Shown: positions 32,098-44,000 of the stretch, in pieces
Layout of the letters: each line of letters begins with the position of its first letter
How positions within the stretch are numbered: position 1 is the first letter of the stretch
Origin: Melastoma dodecandrum
Lineage: Eukaryota; Streptophyta; Magnoliopsida; Myrtales; Melastomataceae
Length of the DNA: 64,000 bases
Direction of reading: 5' to 3'
Assembly (NCBI GenBank): GCA_029817715.1
Contig: JARUPY010000474.1
Coordinates: 9,486,001-9,550,000, forward strand
Made by a program: the position numbers and the translations under genes
The notes under the pieces: model-generated
Databases searched by the model: none
What the model was told of the DNA's origin: nothing
The model's input: the letters and a program-made list of their open reading frames with translations, nothing else

Positions 32098-32141
32098 CTA
32101 TGAAAGCAATGGCAGTAACTGGTCTATGGTACTTGGAAAAA
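32098..32141 (-). repeat. 44-nt inverted copy of viral protease coding sequence in the leader
   Basis: The sequence is the exact reverse complement of 36109-36152, inside the viral ORF just before the protease active site. It lies 75 bp upstream of the viral ATG. All 44 positions match. Confidence 0.93.
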
Positions 32142-32215
32142 AGGGTTTAGGGTTTAGGGGAGTGAGAGATCTAGACTAGGAACCCTACCTGGAGAAGCAC
32201 CTTGCCCACACCACC

Positions 32216-35200
32216 ATGGATAACACTACTCATACTAGCTCTACCGTGATGAATGCTCCCATCACATTAGATTCAGGCCTTAGTATAAGAACCTCTACTT
32301 CCGACAAACTAGGTGGGTTATATGAGATAGCCCATAAGGAAGATTGGGAGGAAACAAAACTTCCTCTCCTCAACCCGTACAGCGCCTTCACCAAACCTTC
32401 CCTGAGCCCCATAAGAAGTATCAGAACATTAATAAGACATCCCTCATCAAAGGTACTCGAGTACGTCCAGGCCAGTAAATTCAGCCAACACCCTATCTGG
32501 GCCACACACAAGGAACAATTTGTGTCCCTACAACTGCCTGCTGAATTTCCTAAACAATGGATTGACAGAGGATATACTCATCTCCACTTCGGAGCTATTA
32601 GACTTGCACTAACCTACCATGGCAGGAAAGGTCTTCCAGTCACTGCAAGAATGGCCCTACTGGACGTCAGATACAGAGAATATCAACATGCTTGTATCGG
32701 CACCGTAGAAACAACACTAAATGCTGGGACAGTATTTGTTACACTTTATCCCAACTTCTGTATGTCTCTACAGGATTCCAACATACTGGATGCCTTACAA
32801 GTACAGGTCCAGATTGCAGGACCAGAACAAGATGAGAAATCCATTGAGGCAACCATGCATTACCATGCACTAGACCTCAACGTTGCTGATAATAACGGTG
32901 ATGCTTTACTTATCCGAAGTGATTACCATAACTCACAAGCCCCTACATGCCTATATGTACCCAGGCAGATAAGCAGAAATGACCTCCTCAAGCTCTTGCC
33001 TGAAAGATGGATCACCAACTATGAGAAAACCCAGCAGAAGGTCAAGCCCATACAGTCATCTGAAACAAAGTTCATCAGGGAAAAGGATGGCACCGTTATC
33101 ATCAAATTTGATCGGTCACATGAGAAGGATGCCCCAACTCCTTCAATTTTCCCAACCATGTTCATGATGCAACCTCTTCCTCGGCACAAGAAACCTGATC
33201 CCCTTAACCGTATCATCCATTCTTTTGATGAACAGGGACAGGAAACATACCACTTCAGAGACCCAACAACTGACCACTGCTATTGGGATATCTGTTCCTC
33301 AAATATTTGCGGATGCAAAGATGAAGATTATTCAAGCGATGAAGAGGATACCAAGAGACAAAAGAGGTCAGGACAAAGAAAGCCTTTTGATTCTGACTCT
33401 GACAGTGATGACGATAATGATCAGGATCAGAAGCCCTCTAAAGATGATGAGGCAGATACTGCTCCCCAGATTGCAACAGATTATGGAGCATGGCAATTTT
33501 TGATCGATCAAGCCCAACGGAAAAGGCCCAAGAAACAGCCTTCTAAGGTATTACCCTGCTACAGAAATATTCTTAAATGGCAAAAGAAGAATCTGTCTTC
33601 GCAGATAATCCCAGTACCAGAGGCTGTACTACCTACCAGTTGTGCTCAGGAGGCTGCAGAGCTAATACCTACCTGCACCCCATCAGAAATCATGATGATA
33701 GGAAGACCTGGAGAGTTGAACTTCCCACCTCAGAATGAGCAAACTATTGACGGTATTAAATATTGTTCCAAGATTCCTATTCCCACAGGGGTTGATGCAC
33801 AGGGTAACCCCCTGAGAAATAGTATTGCAGAGAATGTCCTTAATTGGCAAAGCCAAAATGCCTTAGCCCAAAATGCAGGACTCAATACTATCTGCAGAAA
33901 AATAGACACTGTTCAAGAACTTTTGACAGGAACAGAGGCCAGGCTCAGTGCAAAAATGGACGCCCATCAGGATAAGAATCAGGCGATGTTACAATCCCTT
34001 CAAAAGAGGTTAGATAACTTTGAAAAGGGCAAATACCCTTCTTATTTCAGGGCTGACCCAGATGATGAGATCGCCAAGCTCAAAAGGCAGATCAAGATCC
34101 TAGAAGACAAGCAAGTGGACCTAAACAAACAACCAGACCCTGCCAGTCTACTAAGCTTTGGAAGACCACAAGTTATTCCACAAAGCTATGGGTTAAGTTT
34201 AAATCCCATCTCAAAGCCTTTTGATATTCTGGATTTTGGTAACAGGACTTCCTCGTTTATGCAAATATCTTCTAACGCTCCTCCTCTGTATGGACAAGCT
34301 GGAAAGAAAGATCCTGCAGAAATTAGAGAAGTTATTAGAGAACAACAAAAGTCATCCAGAAGAAGAAATGAGATTAGAGAAGGAAAAAGGAAGGTAGAAA
34401 GCTCCAAGCCTATAGAAAGACACCGGACACCCAGTCCAGAGACACAGTCTAGTCCTAACCCTCAGACACAGCAGTTAATGATCCAAGGACATCAGGACTC
34501 TCTTGATTGCCCAACAAGAAAATGGGTAAAATCGACTACTCTTCAGTCCTCACCCAGTCTTTCTGATAATACTTCTGATGGTTATTATGATAACCATGAC
34601 CCTATTGGAAGCTATTTCTCCCAAAGTCCGCCGTTTATGCCTTCTCAGATCCAAATGGCAGACAGGTACGAAGAATCTAATACTTCTGAAAGCTCATCAG
34701 AAGAAACTACCTCTTCTTCCGAGGAAGGCACCTCTACAGATGAGACAGATCAGGTATCTGATGTTACCTCAGAAACCTCATCATTGGTTCTACCTCACCT
34801 ATTCATGGCAGACAGGGACGAGACAGAAACCAGTACCTATAGACAGGAAGAAGTACAGTCAGATGAGTCAATGGAGGAAACTCCTCCTAGGAGAACAGAG
34901 GGAAATACTAAGTTCACCTTTGATGACATACCACGGACCCAATGGCCTCAGCGCATACAAGATTTCCTTGCGTGGTGTATTCATAAAAGGGTAACTGTAT
35001 ATAACACCTCTGATATCCTTACAGACTTAACCTCCAATTTTCATGGCACCTTGCAGACATGGTGGAATTTATTCTCAGAACAAGACCAAATCCAGATGGT
35101 AAACATGACTTTACCAAACTTCATGAACAATCTCCACCTTCATCTAGTTGGCAACCCAAATGACCTCTTGGAAGAAAAAAGAACAGAATTCTTCCAGAGA

Positions 35201-38200
35201 AGATGCTGCTCTTACAAGGTACAAGATTTGGATAAACATTTCCAAAGAATGCTGCATCTATTCTTACATCTAGGGGGAGACAATACATACAAACCTGTAT
35301 TTCTATCTTCGATAGAACCACCTATATCTGCTATGGTTGAAAAAAGCCTTATCAGTAAGAATGTTAGGATTGCTCAACTAACGGTCGGACAGATTCAGCA
35401 AGAAATCATCTCTGGGGTCAATGAACTATGCCAGAGAAAAGAAATCATTCAAGGATTCCTGAATCAAGACAAACGTCTAGACCAAGTTTCTCGAGCCAAG
35501 AAAAACAGGTACAAAATTAAGTGTACCACAAAAGATTTATGTTCTTGTGCCACAGGAACTAAGCCCTACAAGACAAATCATGGGAAGAAGGACTCCTCAA
35601 AAAGAAAGAAGTCCCATAGAAAATCACGCAGGTTTCCTAAGAAGTGGAAGAGATTCCTCAAGTTCAAAAAGAAAGGTGGACCACAAAGAAAGTCCACCAA
35701 ATGCTTCATTTGCAATAAACCTGACCACTTTGCAAAGAACTGCCCCAGGAAAGGAAAAGGCTTAATGGCGCAAATTGAAGAATGCACCCAGACATCCCTG
35801 AGGGATGATGATCTTGAATCTCTTTTCTCCTTAGAAGAATTCCCAACTAAAAGGACAGTTTTTTGTCTTGAAGGAGAATTTTCAGAAACTGATACTGAAG
35901 AAGGAATATACACCATCCGAGTTCATCCAGAAGGACAGAATTTCCCCATCATTCCTATAAGGCAAGTACCTTCTGAAGAATCCAATAATGGTACCATCAT
36001 TGTTACAGGAGACTCAGATGAAGAAGAACTTCACGAAGGAGATTCACGCCAACAGCCCCCACTCATTGCTGCTTCTCAGATGGCACCACATATAAAGGTA
36101 CAGGTATATTTTTCCAAGTACCATAGACCAGTTACTGCCATTGCTTTCATAGACACTGGAGCAGCAGAAAGCATGATCAACCCGATTCTTGTGCCCCAAC
36201 AATTCCTGGTACCATACATGAAGAAATTTGTGGCTGCTTCAAGTGACGTGTTCCATACCACTCATAAGACTAAGGATTTAAAGATAAAGCTTTTTCACAA
36301 CTGCATTATCAAATCCTCCTTATATGTCACAGATCTCCCAGGAAGAGACATAGTACTTGGATGGAACATATTGCACAAATTACCCGAGTTGATGATCTTA
36401 TCTACAGGTCTCAAATACCATGGAAATTTCAAACCATACACATCACTAACCCGGATGTTCTCTATTGAGCCTGCAGAAAGAATGAAACAATTGTTCAGCT
36501 CATCCTTTGCAGAAAGTCATGACGAATTTCTACAGAAATGCCCTCATCCATTATGGAAGAATTCCAAATTCTTTGTTCGGCTACCATTCAAGCAGAATGA
36601 AGACATTAATCCCACAAAGGCTAGTCATTCAGGTATGAATCCTGATGATACTAAAGCTGCTAAAAAAGAATGTGTCTCTCTACTGCAGCAGGGATTAATT
36701 GAGCCAACAGACTCACAATGGGCATGTGAAGCCTTTTATGTAAACAAGCGTTCCGAACAGATCAGGGGAAAACGGAGGTTAGTTATAAACTATCAACCTC
36801 TAAATCAGTTTCTACAGGATGATAAGTTCCCTGTGCCAAGACGAACGGTATTGTTCTCTTCACTTGCCAAAGCAAAAATATTTTCAAAGTTTGACCTTAA
36901 AAGTGGCTTTTGGCAACTTGGCATACACCCTGATGATAAATGAAAAACAGGATTTTGCATCCCAGATGGACATTATCAATGGACAGTTTTACCCTTTGGA
37001 CTAAAGACTGCCCCGTCACTTTTCCAGAAAGCTATGATAAAAATTTTTGAACCAATCTTGGACTCTGCACTTATCTATATTGATGATATCCTGCTATTCA
37101 GCCCAGACAGGCCTTCGCATGAAAAATTGCTAGAAAGATTTGCAGGCCTTGTACAGGAACATGGCATAATGCTCTCAGAAAAGAAGATGAGACTCTTTGA
37201 ACATTCAGTGGAATTCCTGGGAATGAGGCTATCGAATGGACAATATCACCCTGGACCTCATATAGCCCAAGAACTATTAAAATTCCCAGACCTAAATCTT
37301 ACAAAGAAACAAGTCCAACAGTTTTTGGGAATTGTTAATTACTTGAGAGATTTTGTTCCTAACATCAGCAGGTACACCAGACCATTAGAGGCCCAACTCA
37401 AGAAAGATTCATCACCCTGGGGATCAGCCCAAACCGAAGCAGTTAAGTATCTAAAGACCCATTTACAGATACTTCCTCCCTTGCAGATTCCTTCAGATGG
37501 AGTTCGCATCCTCCAAACAGATGCAAGTGACCAATTTTGGGCCGCCATCCTCTTAGAGGAAAAGGATGGTAAACGCCAGGTATGTGCCTATAAATCTGGG
37601 AGATTTAACACAGCTGAACAGCACTATCACTCAACAATGAAGGAAATTCTGGCAGTCAAGTATGGCATTAAGAAGTTTGAGTTTCATCTCATTGGCCATC
37701 ATTTTATTGTTGAAAGTGACATGTCTTCTTTCCCATCCATGATAAAGTTCACACAGAAGAAAATACCGAATGCACAGCTACTCAGACTCTCAGAATGGTT
37801 TTCCCAGTACACCTTCACTGCCAAACATATCAAAGGAAGGACCAATGTGGTTGCTGACTTTCTTTCCCGACCCTTTGATATTACTAATCCTTCACTTCAG
37901 GAAGTTCCAAGCTTACAGGCCATGATACGTACATATGTACCCAAACCATTGGATATGAGGAGGATTCTTCCCCCAGAGATTATCCACTATGACAACAAGG
38001 AACACGTGGAAGAAGTCCTTGCCAATGCTGGCCTCATGATAAAACGATATCTGGAAAGGATTTTTAGCAAATACGGACGAATGATGTTCCCAGAACAAGG
38101 ACTACATCCCTGCTACCCTTTCCTCAGAACCATACCTATTGAACCAATGAGTATCTTCCCTGAAGAACTAAAATGGCTCTTATGGTATCTCCTGCACAAA

Positions 38201-38878
38201 TACATAATGGCTCTTGAATTTCCCACTGAAGAACTACTTACTTATCTGGGACAACTAGGAGATCTCTATACTTTCACACCACACAGAAGACCTCAATCTC
38301 ACTTAGCTGAAGTACTAGCGTGGTTTGCTCCACTAACACAGTGGAAGATCTGGATAGAAGCTCACCAAGACAGATACTTCAAATTCGGCGAAATAACCCC
38401 ATATTCAGTTTATCTTTTTCGCAGGTACTGGTATTTTGACTCAAGACTACAAGCAATGGCATCCATCAACACAGTAGATGAATTCGCCAGTCTTCCCTTT
38501 TCTCTAGTTCATGAAGCTCCACTTCATTCAGACAGAGAAATGGCCATCACTGACAACGAATTTTTGAAGATCAGGCTCTGTAAAGAAAACGGAGTTCCAT
38601 ACTTAGATACAGAAGTGATACTCCAACACCAGATCCAGTTCACAGATCCGAACCATATCCACATGCTCCAATGTGCGCTCCACCAGCACGAGCATCAAGA
38701 TGACGGAGTATATTGGGAAGATATTGCACAAGACTTCCTAGACAAAGTAGACCTTGGCCCAAGCTCATCAGGCCCATCTGGCCCAAATCCAGAATCTTCA
38801 TCAGCAGGTCCCTCATCTACTCAAAAAAGAAGCTCAGCACCCTTTCCCGACAATCGAGGAAAGCGACCGCGAGAGTAG
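32216..38878 (+). pseudogene. Endogenous caulimovirid polyprotein ORF (florendovirus-like) with one in-frame stop
   Basis: The frame spans about 2,220 codons from an ATG in good context and is interrupted only by TGA at 36941-36943, within reverse transcriptase; reading resumes in the same frame with no indel. In order: a 30K-type movement protein region (about residues 120-260), an acidic linker and coiled coil, a capsid region (about 880-1100), a zinc knuckle CFICNKPDHFAKNC (near 1163), an aspartic protease IDTGAAES (near 1312), reverse transcriptase with YIDDILLF (near 1620), RNase H from LQTDASDQFWAA (near 1768), and a C-terminal region of about 300 residues unknown to me. Movement protein and capsid joined to pol in one ORF suits Florendovirus or Petuvirus. 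The stop blocks full-length polyprotein in this copy. Confidence 0.88.
36109..36152 (+). repeat. Protease-region partner of the 44-nt inverted repeat
   Basis: Coding sequence ending at the first base of the codon for the protease active-site aspartate region. Its exact reverse complement lies at 32098-32141 in the leader, about 4 kb upstream. Confidence 0.93.
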
Positions 38879-39666
38879 CCGCCCACGAGAAACAAAGAAG
38901 ATGCCTTTACGATAAGGCCGGCACTAGCAGCCAATCAACTTTCCAAAAGCTGCAAGATTCCTCCGCAAATTACGCCCCACTAACTCAGCTTTACAGCTTT
39001 GCTTTCAATTAGCAACAGTGTGTTCTTTGTAATATAAATAGACACTCCCACCAGAGGAGCAAGCAGAGGAATTTACATCCAGAGCTAATACACAAGTAGT
39101 TTTTCCATACCCATGGCCGGCTAAGTTTCTCCCAGGGTGTTATCCAGTAGTGGTGGTTCCCTAGATCAATGATCTCTCAAGAAACCTCCTCACCTTCGAT
39201 AAACCCAAAAACATCTGAAAAACCCAGAAAACCCAAAAACATCTGCAAAACCAGAAAACCAAAGTTCAAGACTCTTTTGTCCAGCGTTCATCGTATGCTT
39301 TATCTTGCATTCATTTTATCACTCTTGTTTCCAGAGTTTTCCAGGTTCTGCTTTGCTTTAATTGTTTATCCTTTATCACCTTTGTTGATGTTCATATTTT
39401 AGCTGGCGAATCCTTTAATTAACCTTATTATTCTGTGATGGTATAACCTGTTAAGGAAAGGACTCTTCTCCAGATAAACTCTAAACCTTGAGTTGAGTGT
39501 TGTGATTTTGACTACCTAGACTCTAACTGTGAAATGGATGTTTGCAGTACACTGTTAACTCGGTAAGGTTCTCTCAGAACCGTAAAGCTATCGACTGCCA
39601 TAAGGACCACTTGCCGTTAAAGCCAGGAGGGCTGCCAGGCGCAGGTCGCGGCCACTGATAGTAGGT
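38879..39666 (+). promoter_or_regulatory. Viral intergenic region with promoter and leader
   Basis: Non-coding stretch between the two viral ORFs. A TATA box TATAAATA lies at 39033-39040, preceded by a TTCTTTGT stretch; transcription would start near 39065. Caulimovirids carry their pregenomic RNA promoter downstream of the pol gene in this way. Short upstream ORFs (for example 39169-39402) could be leader ORFs. I did not find a clear tRNA-Met primer site. Confidence 0.6.
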
Positions 39667-40041
39667 GTGATGAGACCTCCACTAGGAAGACAGCGTTTCC
39701 GCAAACCTCCCTTTCCCAATAGTAATGTCTTACGTAGTCACTTCCACAGCATTCTTCGACAGTATGACGAGCCACTCTGGAAGAAGAAGAAAACTCTTAA
39801 ACATTTTACCCGTACCATCACTGCACTAAATGAGTACATAAACTATAAGGCCCGAAACTGTGTGATTCACACAATTGAGGCCCAGCTTTCTTATTTCAAC
39901 TGCATGAAGCCAGGTGAGGAATGGATCTTCCACAACCCCTGGGATTTATGTGGCGGATGGACTTCCCTCCGCAACCATGTCCAGTATCGGCAGTATCTTG
40001 CTTGGTATATCAAGCAACATCTGTATTTATCTACTGCCTAG
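39667..40041 (+). CDS. Small viral ORF downstream of the polyprotein, function unknown
   Basis: A 124-residue ORF, basic and rich in aromatic residues (WKKKKTLKHFTRTI, EEWIFHNPWDLCGGWTSL). I recognise no domain. Florendoviruses commonly have a second small ORF after the polyprotein with no known function, and the position fits. It has no internal stop, and it lies 788 bp downstream of the polyprotein end and inside the right inverted repeat. Confidence 0.55.
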   Translation: MMRPPLGRQRFRKPPFPNSNVLRSHFHSILRQYDEPLWKKKKTLKHFTRTITALNEYINYKARNCVIHTIEAQLSYFNCMKPGEEWIFHNPWDLCGGWTSLRNHVQYRQYLAWYIKQHLYLSTA

Positions 40042-40299
40042 TTTAATATTCCACTTTCTCTTATCTAAAAGGACTCGGATATCCTTTTAGAAAAATTTTA
40101 TCTTTTTCCGCAACTTTATTTCCGACCTTGAGCAACTTTCGCGTTGTTCTGTTCTGGTGGTCGAAGCTTCTGTCTTTGTACAACTCTCTTTTCCTTTATC
40201 TGATTAGATGTCAGCTTCAGCTTGGTCATCTCTTCATCCTTCTTGAATTATTTCGTGACAGTCGTATTATTGGAACCCTAAACTAGAGGGGAGTGGTAA

Positions 40300-40519
40300 A
40301 TTACTAAACTTTTTAAGTACATAAGTAGTAAATTGGGTGTGGGCTTAGTAATTTACCAACATTAATTTAGTAAAAGCTCGTTTAATTGTACTAAATATGT
40401 ACAAAGCCCATCGGCCCGTTACGAAACCACTTATCGGCGAATTTTGGACATGTACTAAAAATCGACGAAATTTAGTACACGGCAAGTAAGGTTACGTACG
40501 AGGCATTTTAGCCGCTTCC
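40300..40519 (-). repeat. Right terminal inverted repeat
   Basis: Inverted partner of 31510-31745, with blocks in the same order. It ends GCCGCTTCC at 40519 and is followed by ATTCGTCGCG, the target duplication. Confidence 0.85.
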
Positions 40520-40529
40520 ATTCGTCGCG

Positions 40530-41046
40530 TCATTTTTTTAATCTTTTAGTGATTTGTAGCTCTAAATTAATTAAGAAATTATACGACTTAAAGAGATATC
40601 ATTTTAGCAATACATATTTACTCTAAATAAAAATGAATTAATATTTAAAGTGTGTAGATTTTCATGGGACGACTCTATCCTAAATGGAAAAAGACAAAAA
40701 CAAAACAGACGGTCCCAAATTTGTTTTCAAAAGAAAATTGCCTTAACTGGCGGAATACTTTCTGATAAATAATTCGCATCCCGACTGTTTTACCCCAATT
40801 GTTTCCAGGAATGTTAATTAATTCTGGTGAAACGAATCGATCTGGGGATACCACTTCTTTCCACGGAGGCCCAAAACGACACGGAAAAGAGGTGGGCCCC
40901 GGTGTGAAAACATCCCATCCAATCCCTCCGTTTCTTTCGTTTGGTTCGATTGGTTAGTGAACGAGTGCCGCGATCATTGTCCCTCCCTCGTAACCTAGCG
41001 ATCGGCCCTCCCCGGCTCTCATCGCATGCAAGGTTGAATAGAGGAA
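40530..41046 (+). promoter_or_regulatory. Promoter and 5' leader of MED15a
   Basis: Only 517 bp separate the TIR element from the MED15a ATG. The last 200 bp is CT-rich as in many plant 5' leaders. A four-codon upstream ORF (ATG near 41025) precedes the main start. I see no clear TATA box. Confidence 0.5.
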
Positions 41047-44000
41047 ATGATCGGTAACAGCAATAACTGGAGTCCTCATCCCCCCCTTCAAGGCGGAGGA
41101 GTCGGTGGCGGTGGGGAAGCCCCGGCCTCGGAAGCTGTCGATTGGAGGGGTCAATTCTCTCCTGGTTCCAGGAAGAAGATCGTTAACAAGATGTAATTTG
41201 CTTTGCTTTTTACACTTCTCTTTGCTCCTCCAAAATCACCCTCGCATGTACGGAATTCATCAATTTTAGTCAATTTGTTCTCCGTCAGAGGTTACCTTTA
41301 AATTCTTGAATAGAAAGTCTTTTCTCGAATCAAGAACTAGACGGATCAATTTTTCATTTTTTTTCCTCCTTACCTCAACGTGTTAAATTCTAATGCTTGA
41401 TAGTTTATTTAATTTTTCAATTTTTGTTTTCCTCCTTACCTAAACGTGTTAAATTCTAATGCTTGATAGTTTATTTAATCTCGTCTCCAAATACGGCATT
41501 GGTTTTTTTTTCCTTTTTACTACTTGGGAGTTATGCTTCTTGCTAGGAAAGGGACTCTTCTGTGGTGGTTGCTTCTCATTTGGCCTACATACTGTTAGCA
41601 GGCCTTATTAGACAGCCAAATCTTTAGATTTGCTTTCCGTTATTTGTATTAAGATGAGACTGTTTTTATGTGGAGAGGTATGTCGGCCTAATATCACAAA
41701 GCAGTTTTGTATGTAGTCTTTTGTATGTAGGCATGGGAAGCATTGATTGAGTTACTGTGGGGCAAGCGGTCGGCTTTCATGGAGTCATGTTATTCTTCTC
41801 TCTGTTTTACTGTCTGCTTTCTATCTTTGACTGGGAAAATAAATATGATCCTATAAATGGTGTGCTCTAAGATAATGCTTTATATTTGTTAGTCTGTGGT
41901 AAATGGCACTCACTTCCAATTTTTCTGGAATGAATGTAATATTTAGAATGGAGACTTTGAAGAAACATCTTCCTGTTTCTGGTCCAGGAGGATTGAACGA
42001 ACTGAAGAAAATTGCTGTGATGTTTGAGGAAAGAACTTATCAAGTTGCTGCAAACCAGGTTCCATGTTCATTTATGCATTTCACCCATCTCATGGATGAA
42101 ACTTAGTGATAGTATTTTTTTGTGGTTGTTCTTGAAATTTCCATGTAATCTTAGTCTTTTTCCTTGTTGCAAAAACAAATCATTTGTAACGTGACATAAG
42201 TGTGGTTCCGTTGTCGTGTGCTGGTGTGGCTAGTCTTGTGGGGCAGGCACGGGTGGGTATTTTGATATGGTGGAACTGTAGTCGTTACAGGTGACAGTAG
42301 GCTACGGATTGGTAAGCTTCTGACTGTCGGAAAGCTTCAGTTATGGCTTTCTGCTAGTAACAAGAGTGACTGTGTGGCGTCTTGCATTTGTTCTTGGCCA
42401 ATTGTGTGAAGGAGTATGGTGATTTCACCTTCTGGTGGTTGTTTTTCTCTGTTATTTGTTCAAACTTTGTTTATCCCATTGTCTGTCCATTCCCTGCACA
42501 TCAAGAGGATTCTTGTCAATTAATGAGTGAATGTTCTTTCAAGCCTGCATATCATGAGTAATAAATGCCACATGCCTGTTACAGCCCGATTATCTGAAGA
42601 GGATATCACTGAAGATGCTAACAATGGAAGCAAAGTCACAGAATACAATTCCTAATGCTACGACATCCAATTCTAACGTCAGTATAAGCAAACCTTCCGA
42701 CAACGGTACGACTATGTACTTGACCATTTTCATGATTTGACAGTCATACTTATGTTTTAATTCATGTGACATTGTCTTCTGTATGCTCACAAATCTTATA
42801 TCATAATAACATGTTTATCCCTATGAGTTGGACCTTTAAGTACTTAGGGGGACATTGACCAGAAATACCTTTTGTTAATTTTAGATAACAGCGGAAGACG
42901 AGTTCTAAAAGGATATTGTACCTATTCTAAGTTCTTTTTTGTTGGATAAATTGTTATAGTCGATGAAGTTCTTGCTTATTGGGTTGGAATATCATCAACT
43001 CAAGTAGTTGGCCTTTTCATTTGATTATCAAACTTCTTTCTACTTGCTGCAGGTATTCTACCCCAGATGTCAAACACCGGCCAACAATTATCTAATTCAT
43101 TAGCTACTAATCAGTCTCAGCCACACCAGCAGCTGTTGGTACAAGATATTCAAAATAATGCACCATCGGGTTGGGATCTGACTTCTTGCAACTTGTCATC
43201 TAAATTGCTGCCAGTTTCTGGTTTAAATCAGTCCTCTCTTCCTGCTGTTGTTAGACAGAACACCAATATGGCCAGTTCTCAAAATTCCCTAGGAAACACA
43301 ACGGGACAAGGTCTAAACACCAACTTGCTCGTTAATTCTCGAAGGCAGATGCAAGCTAGACCGGCCTCACCCCCGCAACAGCAGCCACAGCCATCTCAGA
43401 ATAGCCAGCATTATATTTATAAACATCACCTGCATCGTGAACTTTTCAAGAATAAGTTCCAACAGCAGGGAAATAATTTGCAGTCGCTGGTGTCATGTCA
43501 TCTTTCACAGCAACAACCGCAACAAAATATGATGCAGCCTACTCTACATCATCCTACCCATCAATCAGTACTCCCGAGTTATGCCATGCAGTCATCATCC
43601 GTCCAGTCGGCTGCTCTCCCTGATCCTCAGCAAAACCCACAAACTTCTTTTCAGCAGCCTTCTCAGTTTATGCTACAGAATCAAGCTACGAGGCAACAGC
43701 AGCCGCCACATACCCAGCCACAAGCTACTCATTATCAACAAGTGGCCCCCTCTCAGCAGCCTATGCTGACTTCTCAACCGTCACAACACCAGCAACTTAC
43801 AGGTCAGCCGCCACTGCAGCAGAGTCAGCTCAATAGCCAACAAAACACCACGGGAGATTCGATGCAGCAGCCTCAGCAGCAGCTTCAATCTAGACTGCCG
43901 AGCCAACAAAGCAATTTACCAAACCTCCGGCAACAGCAGCTGCTGTCTCATCAGAATAACCTCTCCAATGTTCATCAACAGCCTCTGGTTACTGGATTGC

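Larger units (their letters stand above)
31510..40519 (+). mobile_element. Mutator-like TIR element enclosing an endogenous pararetrovirus
   Basis: The two ends are long inverted repeats starting GGAAGC(C/G)GCTAAAATGCCTC. Immediately outside them lie ATTCGTCGTG (31500-31509) and ATTCGTCGCG (40520-40529), a 10-bp direct repeat with one C/T difference at a CpG. Long inverted ends and a 9-11-bp duplication are typical of Mutator-like elements. Between them is a nearly complete caulimovirid genome; no transposase is visible. Either the virus integrated into a non-autonomous element already present, or the element moved with the virus inside it. Confidence 0.75.

Noticed and set aside
32040..40300. 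tRNA-Met primer binding site of the pararetrovirus
   Set aside because: I looked for TGGTATCAGAGC-like sequence in both non-coding parts and found no convincing match; TGGTATAACC near 39440 is too weak.
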